Positions 1 through 8,260 are shown, numbered from the stretch's first letter. The stretch is 11,115 nt of DNA from JAYQUR01 sp038133505 (GCA_038133505.1 JAYPTI010000109.1:1-11115); one strand, 5' to 3'. Numbers and translations are program-made. Notes: generated by a model not told the origin, from the sequence alone.

Positions 1-67
1 CCGCGCCGCACAGGGCTGATCGGTCCCCTCAAATTCCCCTAAAGCTGGGCAGTTCCAAGCGCGGCCC

Positions 68-96
68 AAAACGAAACGCCGCCCCACTGGGCGGCG
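68..96 (-). terminator. Rho-independent terminator after rpmG
   Basis: On the minus strand, an 8-bp perfect GC stem (CGCCGCCC at 96-89 pairing with GGGCGGCG at 84-77) with a 4-base loop is followed by TTTCGTTTT (76-68). This is a standard intrinsic terminator. It starts about 30 bases after the rpmG stop and closes the minus-strand array. The T tract is broken by one CG, so termination may be less than complete. Confidence 0.85.
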
Positions 97-106
97 CCGC
101 TGTCGT

Positions 107-125
107 TCTGTCCTGACGGGACAGA
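107..125 (-). other. Hairpin directly after the rpmG stop codon
   Basis: A 7-bp stem (TCTGTCC at 125-119, GGACAGA at 113-107) with a 5-base loop begins one base after the rpmG stop codon (129-127). It has no T run of its own and stands just upstream of the terminator hairpin. It could protect the 3' end of the transcript or help the second hairpin form. The structure is seen in the sequence; the role is inferred. Confidence 0.5.
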
Positions 126-126
126 G

Positions 127-294
127 CTACTTGATTTTGGCCTCTTTGAAGAGGACGTGCTTGCGCGCAACCGGATCGTACTTCCGGAACTCCAGCTTTT
201 CGGTCTGGGTCCGCGGATTCTTCTTCGCAACGTAGAAGTATCCGGTGTCGGCGGTGCTCAGCAGCTTCACGACTACCGTGTTCGCTTTTGCCAT
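127..294 (-). CDS. rpmG: 50S ribosomal protein L33 (bL33)
   Basis: Small basic 55-residue protein of the large ribosomal subunit. It begins MAKANTVVVKLLSTADTGYF and ends in FKEAKIK. The length and the central YVAKKNPRTQTEKLEFRKYDP stretch match the bL33 family. It has no cysteine, so it is the zinc-free form. The ATG at 294 is chosen because GGGAGA (306-301) lies six bases upstream. An in-frame TTG at 318 would add eight residues with no family support. The gene stands 81 bases after the S41 peptidase gene, has a promoter-like sequence in that gap, and is followed by two hairpins. It may therefore be transcribed alone as well as by read-through. Confidence 0.97.
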   Translation of the reverse strand: MAKANTVVVKLLSTADTGYFYVAKKNPRTQTEKLEFRKYDPVARKHVLFKEAKIK

Positions 295-333
295 CGATAT
301 TCTCCCGATGAGCGGCAATTCGAAAGTTGCGGG

Positions 334-362
334 AAACTGCCGATTTCCGCCCTTCGTGTCAA
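334..362 (-). promoter_or_regulatory. Candidate sigma-70 type promoter for rpmG
   Basis: The minus strand carries a perfect TTGACA (362-357, preceded by C). A 17-base spacer and then CAGTTT (339-334) follow. The -35 hexamer is ideal but the -10 is poor: only its second and sixth positions fit TATAAT. A start near 327 would give a leader of about 30 bases containing the rpmG ribosome binding site. It lies wholly in the gap between the S41 peptidase gene and rpmG, where a promoter for the highly expressed L33 gene would be expected. Confidence 0.4.
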
Positions 363-375
363 GAAAAACCGGCGT

Positions 376-1959
376 CTATTCCGGCCGTTCCGCGATCGCT
401 GCCTGCCCGTCGGAAAGGGCGCGGGTATAGAGTTTGGGCCGGGACAGCAGGAACTTCGCCACTTCCAGGTCGTCGTCCGGCTGGGCGCGGTTCGGCGGAC
501 AGTTGCGCCGGGCCTGATCCGGGTCTTTTCGGACCGCTAGGCGCGAGGACAGCAGGCGGTCGAATACATCGCCCGGCACGGGGCCCGGCGCCTTAAAGGC
601 GTTTTTCATCTCCGAAAGATCGTTTTCGTTCGCCGACGTGCAGATCGCCGGAATGACCCCGTGCGTCTGCAGGTTGAAGCCGGACGGTGCGATCAGATGC
701 GCCCAGGTCATCGTCAGCTCGCCGTTGTTGGGAAGGCGGACGATCGTCTGGACGGTACCCTTGCCGAAAGACGAGGATCCCACGACGACGGCCCGGAAAC
801 GGTCGCGCAGGGCTGCGGCGACGATTTCGGACGCGGACGCCGAGCGGCCGTTGACCAGCAGGACCATGGGGATATCGCGCATGCGCTCGCCCCAGGAAGC
901 GTCGAAAATCTGGTTCGATCGCTTGTGCCGCCCCTGCGTCGAGATGATACGGCCGTCGTTCAGGAAGAAATCGGCGACGGCGACCGCCTGGTCCAGAAGG
1001 CCGCCGGGATTGGCGCGCAGGTCCAGAATGATTCCGCTCGGCGCGTCCGCTTCCACGCGTTCCGCATCCGCAAGAACCCGCCCCAGGGCCCGGGCTGTTC
1101 CCTGATTGAAGCCCGTGATGGCGACATAGAGGATGCCTCCCTCGCGGCGCGAGGTGACCGTCGGCGGGATTATATGCGCGCGGACGATATCCGCCTTGAT
1201 GGGCATTTCCTCGCCAGGCCGTTTCAGCGTCAATTCGACCTGGCTGTGTACCGGTCCGCGCAGCCGGTCGATGACGTCGCGCTGCGACAGGCCGGTCAGC
1301 GGTGTCGGGCCAACATGCGTGATCTCGTCACCCGGGAGAATCCCCGCCTTGGACGCAGGCGTGTCCGGATGAACCGTCGACACGGTCGTGTGCCCGTCCG
1401 CGTAGCGGATGGTAATGCCGATGCCGCCGAAGCCCTCGCGCCGGGCGCGCGTGTTGCGCGCCTGATCGGGGGTTGCGTAACGGGTATACCGGTCGAGTTC
1501 GGCTAGTCCGCTGTCGAAAAACATCTCCAGCACGCGTTCCTTGCCGGTTTCCCGCAAGCTCTGGGACGCGTCTCTCAGCCGGTTGAGAGCTCTGTCGACC
1601 ACAAGCGCCCAGCCATCGTAGTCATGCGGTTCGGCCGCGGTCCATTCGCCGATATCGGTGTCGCCGTAGGAGACGAGGATGCGATCGCCCGCGCGTCTGA
1701 CCGAGGCGAGCGGATCGGCAGCCGCGACGCCGCTCAGGCCGACGACGGCAAGCCTGTCGAGTTTAGGGTCTACCGCGTAGCGGCTGTCCAGATTGCGGAA
1801 GGCCGATTTGAGGACGGCGCCGCTCTGATCCGGCCCGGCATCCGGGCGGTCGAGCGATCCGCAGGAAGAGACCGCGAGAAAGCCGAAAGCGATCGCGCAA
1901 AGGCGGAGCGCCGGAAATGGGCGCCGTCTCGAAAAAACGGATCTCGGACTGGACCGCAT
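376..1959 (-). CDS. S41 family (CtpA/Prc-like) serine protease, predicted lipoprotein
   Basis: Predicted envelope protease of the C-terminal processing peptidase family, 527 residues from the ATG at 1959. An arginine-rich start and a hydrophobic stretch lead to a lipobox (LAVSSC, Cys33). The +2 residue is Gly, not Asp, which favours the outer membrane if lipidated. A PDZ domain lies at about 173-253 (GFGGIGITI ... ASKAGILPGDEI). The S41 core follows, with ILDLRANPGG at about 311-320, the nucleophile in GRSASASE (Ser375), the base in FGKGTVQ (Lys400) and Gln404. These match the Ser-Lys-Gln triad of E. coli Prc, so it should be active. About 90 residues follow the core, with Cys440 and Cys487 possibly forming a disulfide. 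The ATG is preferred over an upstream TTG at 1986 because GGGAAGG lies just before it and the extra nine residues precede the signal peptide. The gene is 107 bases after rnr and 81 before rpmG. The substrate cannot be told from the sequence. Confidence 0.92.
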   Translation of the reverse strand: MRSSPRSVFSRRRPFPALRLCAIAFGFLAVSSCGSLDRPDAGPDQSGAVLKSAFRNLDSRYAVDPKLDRLAVVGLSGVAAADPLASVRRAGDRILVSYGDTDIGEWTAAEPHDYDGWALVVDRALNRLRDASQSLRETGKERVLEMFFDSGLAELDRYTRYATPDQARNTRARREGFGGIGITIRYADGHTTVSTVHPDTPASKAGILPGDEITHVGPTPLTGLSQRDVIDRLRGPVHSQVELTLKRPGEEMPIKADIVRAHIIPPTVTSRREGGILYVAITGFNQGTARALGRVLADAERVEADAPSGIILDLRANPGGLLDQAVAVADFFLNDGRIISTQGRHKRSNQIFDASWGERMRDIPMVLLVNGRSASASEIVAAALRDRFRAVVVGSSSFGKGTVQTIVRLPNNGELTMTWAHLIAPSGFNLQTHGVIPAICTSANENDLSEMKNAFKAPGPVPGDVFDRLLSSRLAVRKDPDQARRNCPPNRAQPDDDLEVAKFLLSRPKLYTRALSDGQAAIAERPE

Positions 1960-2066
1960 GTGCCTTCCCGTATACCCCGGCCGCAACGCGTCGGACGGCG
2001 TGCCCGACCGGCAGGGTTCGGTTGATTTCCCGTTCCCAGATTACCCCTAGGGCGATGGGATCCGCA

Positions 2067-4368
2067 TCATCTTTTCTTGCTTCGCGCACCCTTCCGACGT
2101 TGGCCGGAAGCGGGTTTTTTCGTCCCGCTTTTTCCCTGTTTTCTGCCCTTGTTTGACGGCTTTCCGGCTGGAGGGCGTCGGTTATTCCCTCCCCGTGGCG
2201 ACCGGCGGCTCTCGCCGGAGACCGAAAACAGCAGCGATCCGGTGTTGACGTTCGCTTCCTCCAGCGTGACCTCGACGGCATCGCCGATCGCGAAGACGGC
2301 GCCGGTCCGGCGGCCCTCGATCCGCTGCGCCTTCGAATCCNNNNNNNNNNTCCAGATCGAAGCGGTCGTCGCCCATCAGCGACATCGGAACGAGGCCGTC
2401 GGCTCCCGTGTCGTCCAGCGTGACGAACATGCCGGCGCGGTGGACGCCGTTGATCCGGGCAGCGAAGCTCGCGCCGACCTGGCTCGACATGAAGATCGTC
2501 GTGTATCGATCGACGGCGTCGCGCTCGGCGTCGACGGCGCGGCGCTCCGTGAAGGAAATATGCTTTCCATATGCCGGGAAGGCGTCTTCGTCTTCCGGTC
2601 GGAGACCGTCGGGACCGAGGCCGAGGGATGCAATCAGCGACCGGTGTACCAGCAGGTCCGAATAGCGGCGGATCGGCGAGGTGAAATGGGCGTAGCGCCG
2701 GAGCGCGAGGCCGAAATGGCCGAGATTGGCCGGGCTGTATTCCGCCTGCGACTGCGCCCGCAGAACCGCCATGCTGACCATATGCGCCTCGGGCTTGCCT
2801 TCAACGCCCGCGACGATCCCCTGGAACAGTTCCGGTTTCACGACCTGGCCCTTGGCGAAGCGGATGCCGATCCCCGCCAGGGTCTCCCGTAGTCCCTCGA
2901 CCTTCTCCTGCGATGGCTGGTCGTGAACGCGGTACATGCAGGGCGCGTCCTGACGTTCGAGCGTCTCCGCCGCTGCGACGTTCGCCGTGATCATGAACTC
3001 TTCGATAAGCCGGTGGCTGTCCAGCCGTTCGACCGGATGGATGCCGACGATCTCGCTGTTCGCGTCGAGTTCGACCCGCCTTTCCGGAAGCTCCAGATCG
3101 ATCGCGCCGCGCCGCTTACGCGCAGCCAGAAGGACCTTGAAAGCCCCGTAGAGCGGCGTGATGACGGTCTCCACAAGCGGTCCCGTGACGTCGTCCGGCG
3201 ATCCCGTCCAGGCCGCCTCTACCTGTTCGTAGGTCAGGCGTGCGGCGGATTTCATGATGCCGCGGACGAAGGAATGGCTTCGCAGGTTGCCGTCGCCGTC
3301 GATTTTCATGCGCGCGGCAAGACATCCGCGGTCTTCCCCCGGGACCAGCGAGCAGAGGCCATTGGACAGCGCCTCCGGCAGCATCGGGACGACCCGGTCC
3401 GGGAAGTAAACGGAATTGCCGCGGTCGTAGGCGTCCTTGTCGAGGGCGCTGCCGGGACGCACGTACCAGGCGACGTCGGCGATCGCTACGATCAGGTTCC
3501 AGCCGCCCCTGTTCGCCGGATCGGTATCGGGCTCCGCCCAGACCGCATCGTCGAAATCGCGCGCGTCCGACCCGTCGATCGTGACCAGCGGCACCTGACG
3601 GAGGTCGGTCCGGCCGTCGGGCGTGACCGGTTTTGCGGCTTCGGCCGCGTCGACGGCGGCGCGGCTGAAGTCGGTGGGGATGTCGTGCGTGTGGATCGCT
3701 ATCAGGCTCGGTGCGCGTGCCGAGGACGCATCTCCGATGACCTCGACGACCCTTGCCTCCGGCAGGCCGAAGCTGCGGCTCCCCAGCGCCCGCGCCGAGA
3801 CGAGATCGCCGGTGCCGGCCTTGTTTTCCATGCCCGGCGGGACGACGAACTCGGTCCGGATGCGGCGATCGGTCGGCTCGATCCGGCCTTTGCCCGCCAC
3901 CATGCGAAAGACGCCGAGCACATGTTGCGGGGCGGACTCCAGCCGTTTGATCGGCCGGGCGATGTAGCTTCCGTCGCCGGCATCCGAGAGACGGGCGAGA
4001 ATGCGGTCGCCGATCGACGCGGCCGGCCCCTTGCGCTCGGACGACAGGTATATCGTCGGCGGATCGTCCTCGCCGTTCCAGCTCGTCGGTCGGGCCACGA
4101 GGTTTCCGTCGCCGTCGATGGCGGTGACTTCGATGACGCCGACGGGAGGAAGCTGTCCGGGCCGTCCGAAGCGGCGGCCGCGTCCCCGGTCCAGGTCGCC
4201 CGACCGGCGCAAGTCGCGCAGGATGTCGTTGAGACGCGCCCGGTCCGTACCGCGGACGTTGAAGGCGCGTGCGATTTCGCGTTTGCCGACGGGACCGTCG
4301 CTGTCGCGAACGAATTGCAGTATCTGGTCCGCCGTCGGAAAGGGGGCGGAATCGTCTTTGCCGCTCAC
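2067..4368 (-). CDS. rnr: Ribonuclease R, interrupted by a 10-N assembly gap
   Basis: 3'-to-5' exoribonuclease that degrades structured RNA in the cytoplasm. From N to C terminus it has a winged-helix domain (about 10-68), cold-shock-like RNA-binding domains (about 75-215) and the RNB catalytic domain (about 250-585). An S1 domain (about 632-712) and a Lys/Arg-rich tail (713-762) follow. The metal-binding aspartates are in IDGSDARDFDD (Asp265, 271, 273, 274); the HFTSPIRRYSDL motif carries the RNB arginine (Arg567). After the Ns the continuing frame is wrong. The frame starting at 2339 reads DSKAQRIEGRRTG ... LLFSV and then the basic tail, to TGA at 2069-2067. Joining the flanks through their shared GGA gives 762 residues, a usual length. 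The start is GTG, 25 bases after the topA stop, with no clear ribosome binding site, so coupling to topA is likely. A naive call ending at 2182 has a false C-terminus. Confidence 0.95.
2341..2350. other. Assembly gap (10 Ns) inside rnr
   Basis: Ten Ns are the only ambiguous bases in the window and look like a placeholder. The coding frames on the two sides agree only if the true distance is a multiple of three. The plus strand reads ...gaatcc, then the Ns, then tccagatc..., so both flanks carry tcc. An overlap of these three bases keeps the frame and leaves the S1 domain without insertion or deletion. Confidence 0.95.
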
Positions 4369-4393
4369 GGGGTGTCGTGGGGGACGGGCGTGC

Positions 4394-7045
4394 TCACGCG
4401 TCGGAGGCGGCCTTCGCCCGACTCGCGCTCTTCGACTTGCCCTTTTTCGCCTTCTTGGCCTTCTTCGCCTTCTTGGCCTTTCCCTTGAAGCCGACTTTCT
4501 CGGCGCGCGCCGCGATCAGCTCGACCGCAAGCTCGAGCGACAGCGAATCAGGGTCCATATCCTTGGGCAGCGAAGCATTGATCTTGCCGTGCTTAACGTA
4601 CGGGCCATAACGCCCGTCATGCAGCTCGACGGGCTTCCCGTCGTCGGGATGTTCGCCGATGGTCTTGCCTGCGGACTTGGTGCGGCCCTTCCGTTGCGGC
4701 GCCTCGGCGATGATCGTAACCGCCCGGTTCAGGCCGACGGTCAACACGTCGTCGTCGGGACCGAGCTTGACGTACCGGTCGCCCACCTTGAGATACGGGC
4801 CGAAGCGGCCGACGCCGGCAAGAATGTCCTCGCCGGTTTCGGGATGCGCGCCCACGGTTCGCGGCAGCGACAGGAGCAGAAGCGCGAGGTCGAGATCGAT
4901 CTCCGACGGCTTCATGCCGCGCAGCAGCGACTGGCGCTTGGGTTTCTGTTTGGAGCCCTTCTCCGCCTCGCCGAGCTGGACGTAGACGCCGAACGGCCCC
5001 TTTCGCATGGTGACCGTCAGGCCGGTCGCGGGATCGAGACCCAGTTCCTTGGGGCCGGTGAACGCGGCGTCCTCGTCGATCTCGCCGTTCATGACGGCGA
5101 GCGCCGTAGTAAATCCGCATTCGGGATAGTTGGAGCAGCCGATAAAGCCGCCGTTGCGGCCGAGCTTCAGCCCCAGGCGCCCGGTTTCGCAGGCCGCGCA
5201 CTTGCGCGGATCGCTGCCGTCGTCGCGCGGCGGGAAGAAGTGCGGGCCCAGTTCCTCGTCGAGCGTGTCGATCACCTCGGTGATCCGGAGCTCCTTGGTC
5301 TGGTCGACAGCGGCGGAAAACGCCTTCCAGAACTCGGCCAGTAGCGCCCGCCAGTCCTTGTCGCCGTTCGACACGTCGTCGAGCTGGTCTTCGAGGTTGG
5401 CGGTAAAGTCGTACTCGACGTATCGCTTGAAGAATTCCGACAGGAACGCGGTCACCATGCGGCCGCGGTCATGCGGCGTGAAGCGGCGGCTCTCGAGGAC
5501 GACGTAGTTGCGGTCTTGCAGCACCTGCAGGATCGACGCGTAGGTCGACGGCCGGCCGATGCCCAGCTCCTCCAGCTTCTTGACGAGGCTGGCTTCGGTA
5601 TAGCGCGGCGGCGGCTTGGTGAAATGCTGTTCGGGCGTGACGGTCTTGCGGTTCAGGCTGTCGCCTTCGGACATCGGCGGCAGGATGCGGTCGCGGCTGT
5701 CGCCGGCGCTTTCGCCTTCGCCGTCGTTGTCGTCGTCCTGGTTCTGCTTCTCGTCCTGGCCTTCCTGGTAGAGACGCAGGAAGCCGTCGAACTTCACGAC
5801 GGATCCGTTGGCGCGCAGCACCGCTTCGCCGCCCGGGGAGGCGATGTCGACGGCGACCTGTTCGAGAACCGCACTTTCCATCTGGCTCGCGACCGCGCGC
5901 TTCCAGATCAGGTCGTAAAGCTTGCGCTCGTCCTCGCCGAGAACAGCGCGGACCTCGTTGGGCATGCGCGAAAAATCGGTCGGGCGGATCGCCTCGTGGG
6001 CTTCCTGCGCGTTCTTGGAGCGGTTGCGGTAGGTGTTCGGGCTGTCCGGCACGTAGGTGTGGCCGTATTCGCGGCCGATCACCGCCCGGACCGCCACGAT
6101 GGCTTCCTGGGCGAGATTGACGCTGTCCGTCCGCATATAGGTGATCAGACCGACCGTCTCGCCGCCGATATCGACGCCCTCGTACAGGCGCTGCGCCGTC
6201 CGCATCGTCCGCGTCGCGCCGAAGCCGAGCTTGCGGGACGCCTCCTGCTGCAGCGTGGACGTCGTGAACGGCGGCGCCGCGCGGCGGTTCACCGTCTTCC
6301 GTTCAACCGCCTTGACCGTATATCCGTGCTTTTCGATCTCCGCGACGGCAGCCCGGGCCGATGCCTCGTCGCCGAGGTCGTAGCGGTCGAGCCTGTTGCC
6401 GTTGAGATGCGTCAGGCGCGCCGGGACGGCCTTGCCGTCGCCGGTCGAGAATTCGGCCTCGATCGTCCAGTATTCGCGGGCCTTGAAGACCTCGATTTCC
6501 GCTTCGCGCTCGCAGATCAGGCGCAGCGCGACCGACTGCACGCGGCCCGCCGAGCGCGAACCCGGAAGCTTCCGCCACAGGACGGGCGACAGGCTGAAAC
6601 CGACGAGATAGTCGAGCGCGCGGCGCGCCAGGTAGGCGTCGACCAGTTCCTGGTTGAGCGGCCGCGGGTTGTTGATCGCGTCCGTCACCGCGCTCTTGGT
6701 GACTTCGTGGAACACCACGCGCTTCACGTCGACGGCGTCGAGCGCCTTGCGCTCGTTCAGGATCTCCTGGACATGCCAGGAGATGGCTTCGCCCTCGCGG
6801 TCGGGGTCGGTCGCGAGATAAAGATGTTCCGCGCCCTTTACCGCTTCCTCGATGGCCTGAAGGTTCTTTTCCGCTTTCGGATCGACCGCCCAGATCATCC
6901 GGAAGTCCTCGTCGGGCTGGACCGAGCCGTCCTTGGACGGCAGATCGCGGACATGCCCGTAGCTCGCCAGGACCTTGTATCCGGAGCCGAGGTACTTGTT
7001 GATGGTTTTTGCCTTCGCAGGCGATTCGACGACGACGACGTCCAT
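4394..7045 (-). CDS. topA: DNA topoisomerase I (type IA)
   Basis: Relaxes negatively supercoiled DNA by transient single-strand breakage through a 5'-phosphotyrosine link. 883 residues from the ATG at 7045. The Toprim domain opens with VVVESPAKAKTINKYLG (Glu7) and holds ATDPDREGEA with the metal-binding Asp80, Asp82 and Glu84. SRSAGRVQS follows. The active-site motif GLITYMRTDS contains Tyr303 and Arg305. An acidic linker lies at about 429-451. One four-cysteine zinc finger (Cys616, 619, 637, 643) precedes three C-terminal repeats with GPFGVYV, GRFGPYLKVG and GRYGPYVKHG. The end is a Lys/Ala tail (about 855-875), common in alphaproteobacterial TopA, likely binding DNA or RNA polymerase. The ATG is preferred to a TTG three codons upstream because families start immediately before the VVVESPAK strand; neither has a strong ribosome binding site. 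It lies 62 bases after dprA and 25 before rnr. Confidence 0.98.
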   Translation of the reverse strand: MDVVVVESPAKAKTINKYLGSGYKVLASYGHVRDLPSKDGSVQPDEDFRMIWAVDPKAEKNLQAIEEAVKGAEHLYLATDPDREGEAISWHVQEILNERKALDAVDVKRVVFHEVTKSAVTDAINNPRPLNQELVDAYLARRALDYLVGFSLSPVLWRKLPGSRSAGRVQSVALRLICEREAEIEVFKAREYWTIEAEFSTGDGKAVPARLTHLNGNRLDRYDLGDEASARAAVAEIEKHGYTVKAVERKTVNRRAAPPFTTSTLQQEASRKLGFGATRTMRTAQRLYEGVDIGGETVGLITYMRTDSVNLAQEAIVAVRAVIGREYGHTYVPDSPNTYRNRSKNAQEAHEAIRPTDFSRMPNEVRAVLGEDERKLYDLIWKRAVASQMESAVLEQVAVDIASPGGEAVLRANGSVVKFDGFLRLYQEGQDEKQNQDDDNDGEGESAGDSRDRILPPMSEGDSLNRKTVTPEQHFTKPPPRYTEASLVKKLEELGIGRPSTYASILQVLQDRNYVVLESRRFTPHDRGRMVTAFLSEFFKRYVEYDFTANLEDQLDDVSNGDKDWRALLAEFWKAFSAAVDQTKELRITEVIDTLDEELGPHFFPPRDDGSDPRKCAACETGRLGLKLGRNGGFIGCSNYPECGFTTALAVMNGEIDEDAAFTGPKELGLDPATGLTVTMRKGPFGVYVQLGEAEKGSKQKPKRQSLLRGMKPSEIDLDLALLLLSLPRTVGAHPETGEDILAGVGRFGPYLKVGDRYVKLGPDDDVLTVGLNRAVTIIAEAPQRKGRTKSAGKTIGEHPDDGKPVELHDGRYGPYVKHGKINASLPKDMDPDSLSLELAVELIAARAEKVGFKGKAKKAKKAKKAKKGKSKSASRAKAASDA
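4448..4480. repeat. Short tandem repeat encoding the TopA Lys-rich tail
   Basis: A perfect 18-base unit at 4448-4465 is followed by its first 15 bases at 4466-4480, with an imperfect 9-base sub-period. On the coding strand it gives repeated Lys-Ala-Lys triplets in TopA. Unit changes of 9 or 18 bases would keep the frame, so length could vary between strains without destroying the gene. Confidence 0.8.
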
Positions 7046-7107
7046 ATTTACCAATAAATCTGCTCGCGTCCGGCGCTCACCCTAGGTCGGTATGGTTGCC
7101 GGAGTGT

Positions 7108-8229
7108 TTACAGAACCAGGGAAAAGCGGTTCCCGGGATGCCGCTCCATCCGGCCCTCAAGCTCCAATTCGAGCAGGGCCGTCTGAATCGCGGCGGCAGA
7201 CATGTGGCACTCGCGAACCAGTTCGTCAACACCCGTTGGCGTACCGCTCAGCAGTCCCGCGATTTTTTCGAGCGGGTCGTCGGACTGATTTTCGTCCTTA
7301 AATTCAAAGGTTTCGGGATCGGCAGCGGGGGGCGATTTCATCCGCATACGAAAAATCGGCTGGGAAAGCGCATCGATGATGTCCGCCGCCTTTTCGGTAA
7401 GAACCGCGCCCTGACGCAGCAGATCGTTGGTTCCGCCGCAGCGCGGGTCGCGCGGCGAGCCGGGCACCGCGAACACGTCGCGCCCCTGTTCGAGGGCGAG
7501 CCGAGCGGTGATGAGCGACCCGGACCGGAGGGCGGCCTCGACGACGAGGACGCCGGCGCTCAATCCGGAGATCAGACGGTTGCGTGCCGGAAAGTGGCGC
7601 GCCGTCGGCACCGTCCCGATCGGCTGTTCGCTGACGATCAGGCCTTTTTCGGCGATCTCGTCCTGAAGCTCCCGGTGCTCCGGCGGATAGACGACGTCGC
7701 AGCCGCCCGCGACCACCGCGACGGTGCCTGTCGCGAGACTGCCGCGATGGGCGGCGCCGTCGATGCCGCGGGCGAGGCCTGAGACGACTACCTGCCCCGC
7801 CGCTCCGAGCTCCGCCGCGATGTCGGAAGCGAACGCGCGGCCGTTGGAAGAGGCGTTTCGGGCGCCGACGATGGCGATCATCGGGCGGCCAAGCAGTGAC
7901 GCGTCGCCTTTCAGAAAAAGGATCGGCGGCGGGTCGTCGATGGCCGCAAGCGCTTGCGGGTAATCGGGCTCGCCGAGGAAGAGCGCATCGACGTTCGCGC
8001 CCGCGAAGCTGTCGAACTCGGCGCGCACGGCGTCGGCGGACGGCACGCGGAAGCGGTCGGGTTTCCGGCTCTTGCGGGCGAGGGCGGGCAGCGCGTCCAG
8101 CGCAGCGCCTGCCGATCCGTACCGTCCGACCAGTTTGCTGAACGTCCGCGGGCCGACGCCGTCCGTCCGGATCAGGCGCAAACGGTCTAGCTTTTCGCTG
8201 TCGCTCAATTTTTCCGTGTGGCCGTTCAT
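7108..8229 (-). CDS. dprA: DNA-processing protein DprA (Smf)
   Basis: Cytoplasmic protein that binds single-stranded DNA and loads RecA onto it, protecting incoming DNA during natural transformation. 373 residues. An N-terminal helical region (about 8-60, with a GVGPRTF turn) leads to the Rossmann-fold DprA core (about 85-290). The core carries GARNAS (122-127), SGLARGID (150-157), AGGCDVVYPPEH (174-185), FPARNRLISGLS (213-224) and SGSLITA (236-242). A C-terminal winged-helix domain (about 318-371) follows an acidic linker. All expected motifs are present, so it looks intact. The ATG at 8229 has no ribosome binding site; a TTG seven codons in has GGA five bases upstream and begins nearer to conserved sequence, so the start is uncertain. 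The gene is widespread in bacteria not known to be competent, so its presence does not prove transformation. It lies 31 bases after plsY. Confidence 0.96.
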   Translation of the reverse strand: MNGHTEKLSDSEKLDRLRLIRTDGVGPRTFSKLVGRYGSAGAALDALPALARKSRKPDRFRVPSADAVRAEFDSFAGANVDALFLGEPDYPQALAAIDDPPPILFLKGDASLLGRPMIAIVGARNASSNGRAFASDIAAELGAAGQVVVSGLARGIDGAAHRGSLATGTVAVVAGGCDVVYPPEHRELQDEIAEKGLIVSEQPIGTVPTARHFPARNRLISGLSAGVLVVEAALRSGSLITARLALEQGRDVFAVPGSPRDPRCGGTNDLLRQGAVLTEKAADIIDALSQPIFRMRMKSPPAADPETFEFKDENQSDDPLEKIAGLLSGTPTGVDELVRECHMSAAAIQTALLELELEGRMERHPGNRFSLVL

Positions 8230-8260
8230 CGCAAAACGATGCGCGGGGCGCGGCGCAGGG

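Noticed and set aside
1..67. Left edge searched for a further gene or RNA
   Set aside because: No start, stop, structure or family sequence could be supported in this short stretch after the terminator.
361..385. Possible weak terminator at the end of the protease gene (CCGG repeats, then TTTTTCTT on the minus strand)
   Set aside because: The stem is only about 4 bp and mostly inside the coding sequence, and the T run directly precedes the promoter-like TTGACA.
1960..2066. The 107-base gap between rnr and the protease gene as a promoter or small gene
   Set aside because: I see no good -35/-10 pair, no T-run terminator, and only a 7-codon open frame beginning at the rnr stop. A short palindrome (CCCTAGGG) is present without clear meaning.
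2108..2133. Plus-strand hairpin with a 7-bp AAGCGGG stem followed by a T run, like a terminator
   Set aside because: It lies inside the Lys-rich rnr tail and no plus-strand gene ends there. Lys codons (AAA) explain the T run. An antisense terminator role is possible but unsupported.
1763..2281. A 172-codon minus-strand open frame across the rnr tail, the intergenic gap and the start of the protease gene
   Set aside because: It overlaps two well-supported genes in another frame and its Arg-rich sequence resembles no family I know. The rnr tail and protease signal peptide explain the same bases better.
2182..2340. The apparent RNase R C-terminus ending at 2182
   Set aside because: It is the wrong frame after the N gap; the frame ending at 2067 restores the S1 domain and basic tail.
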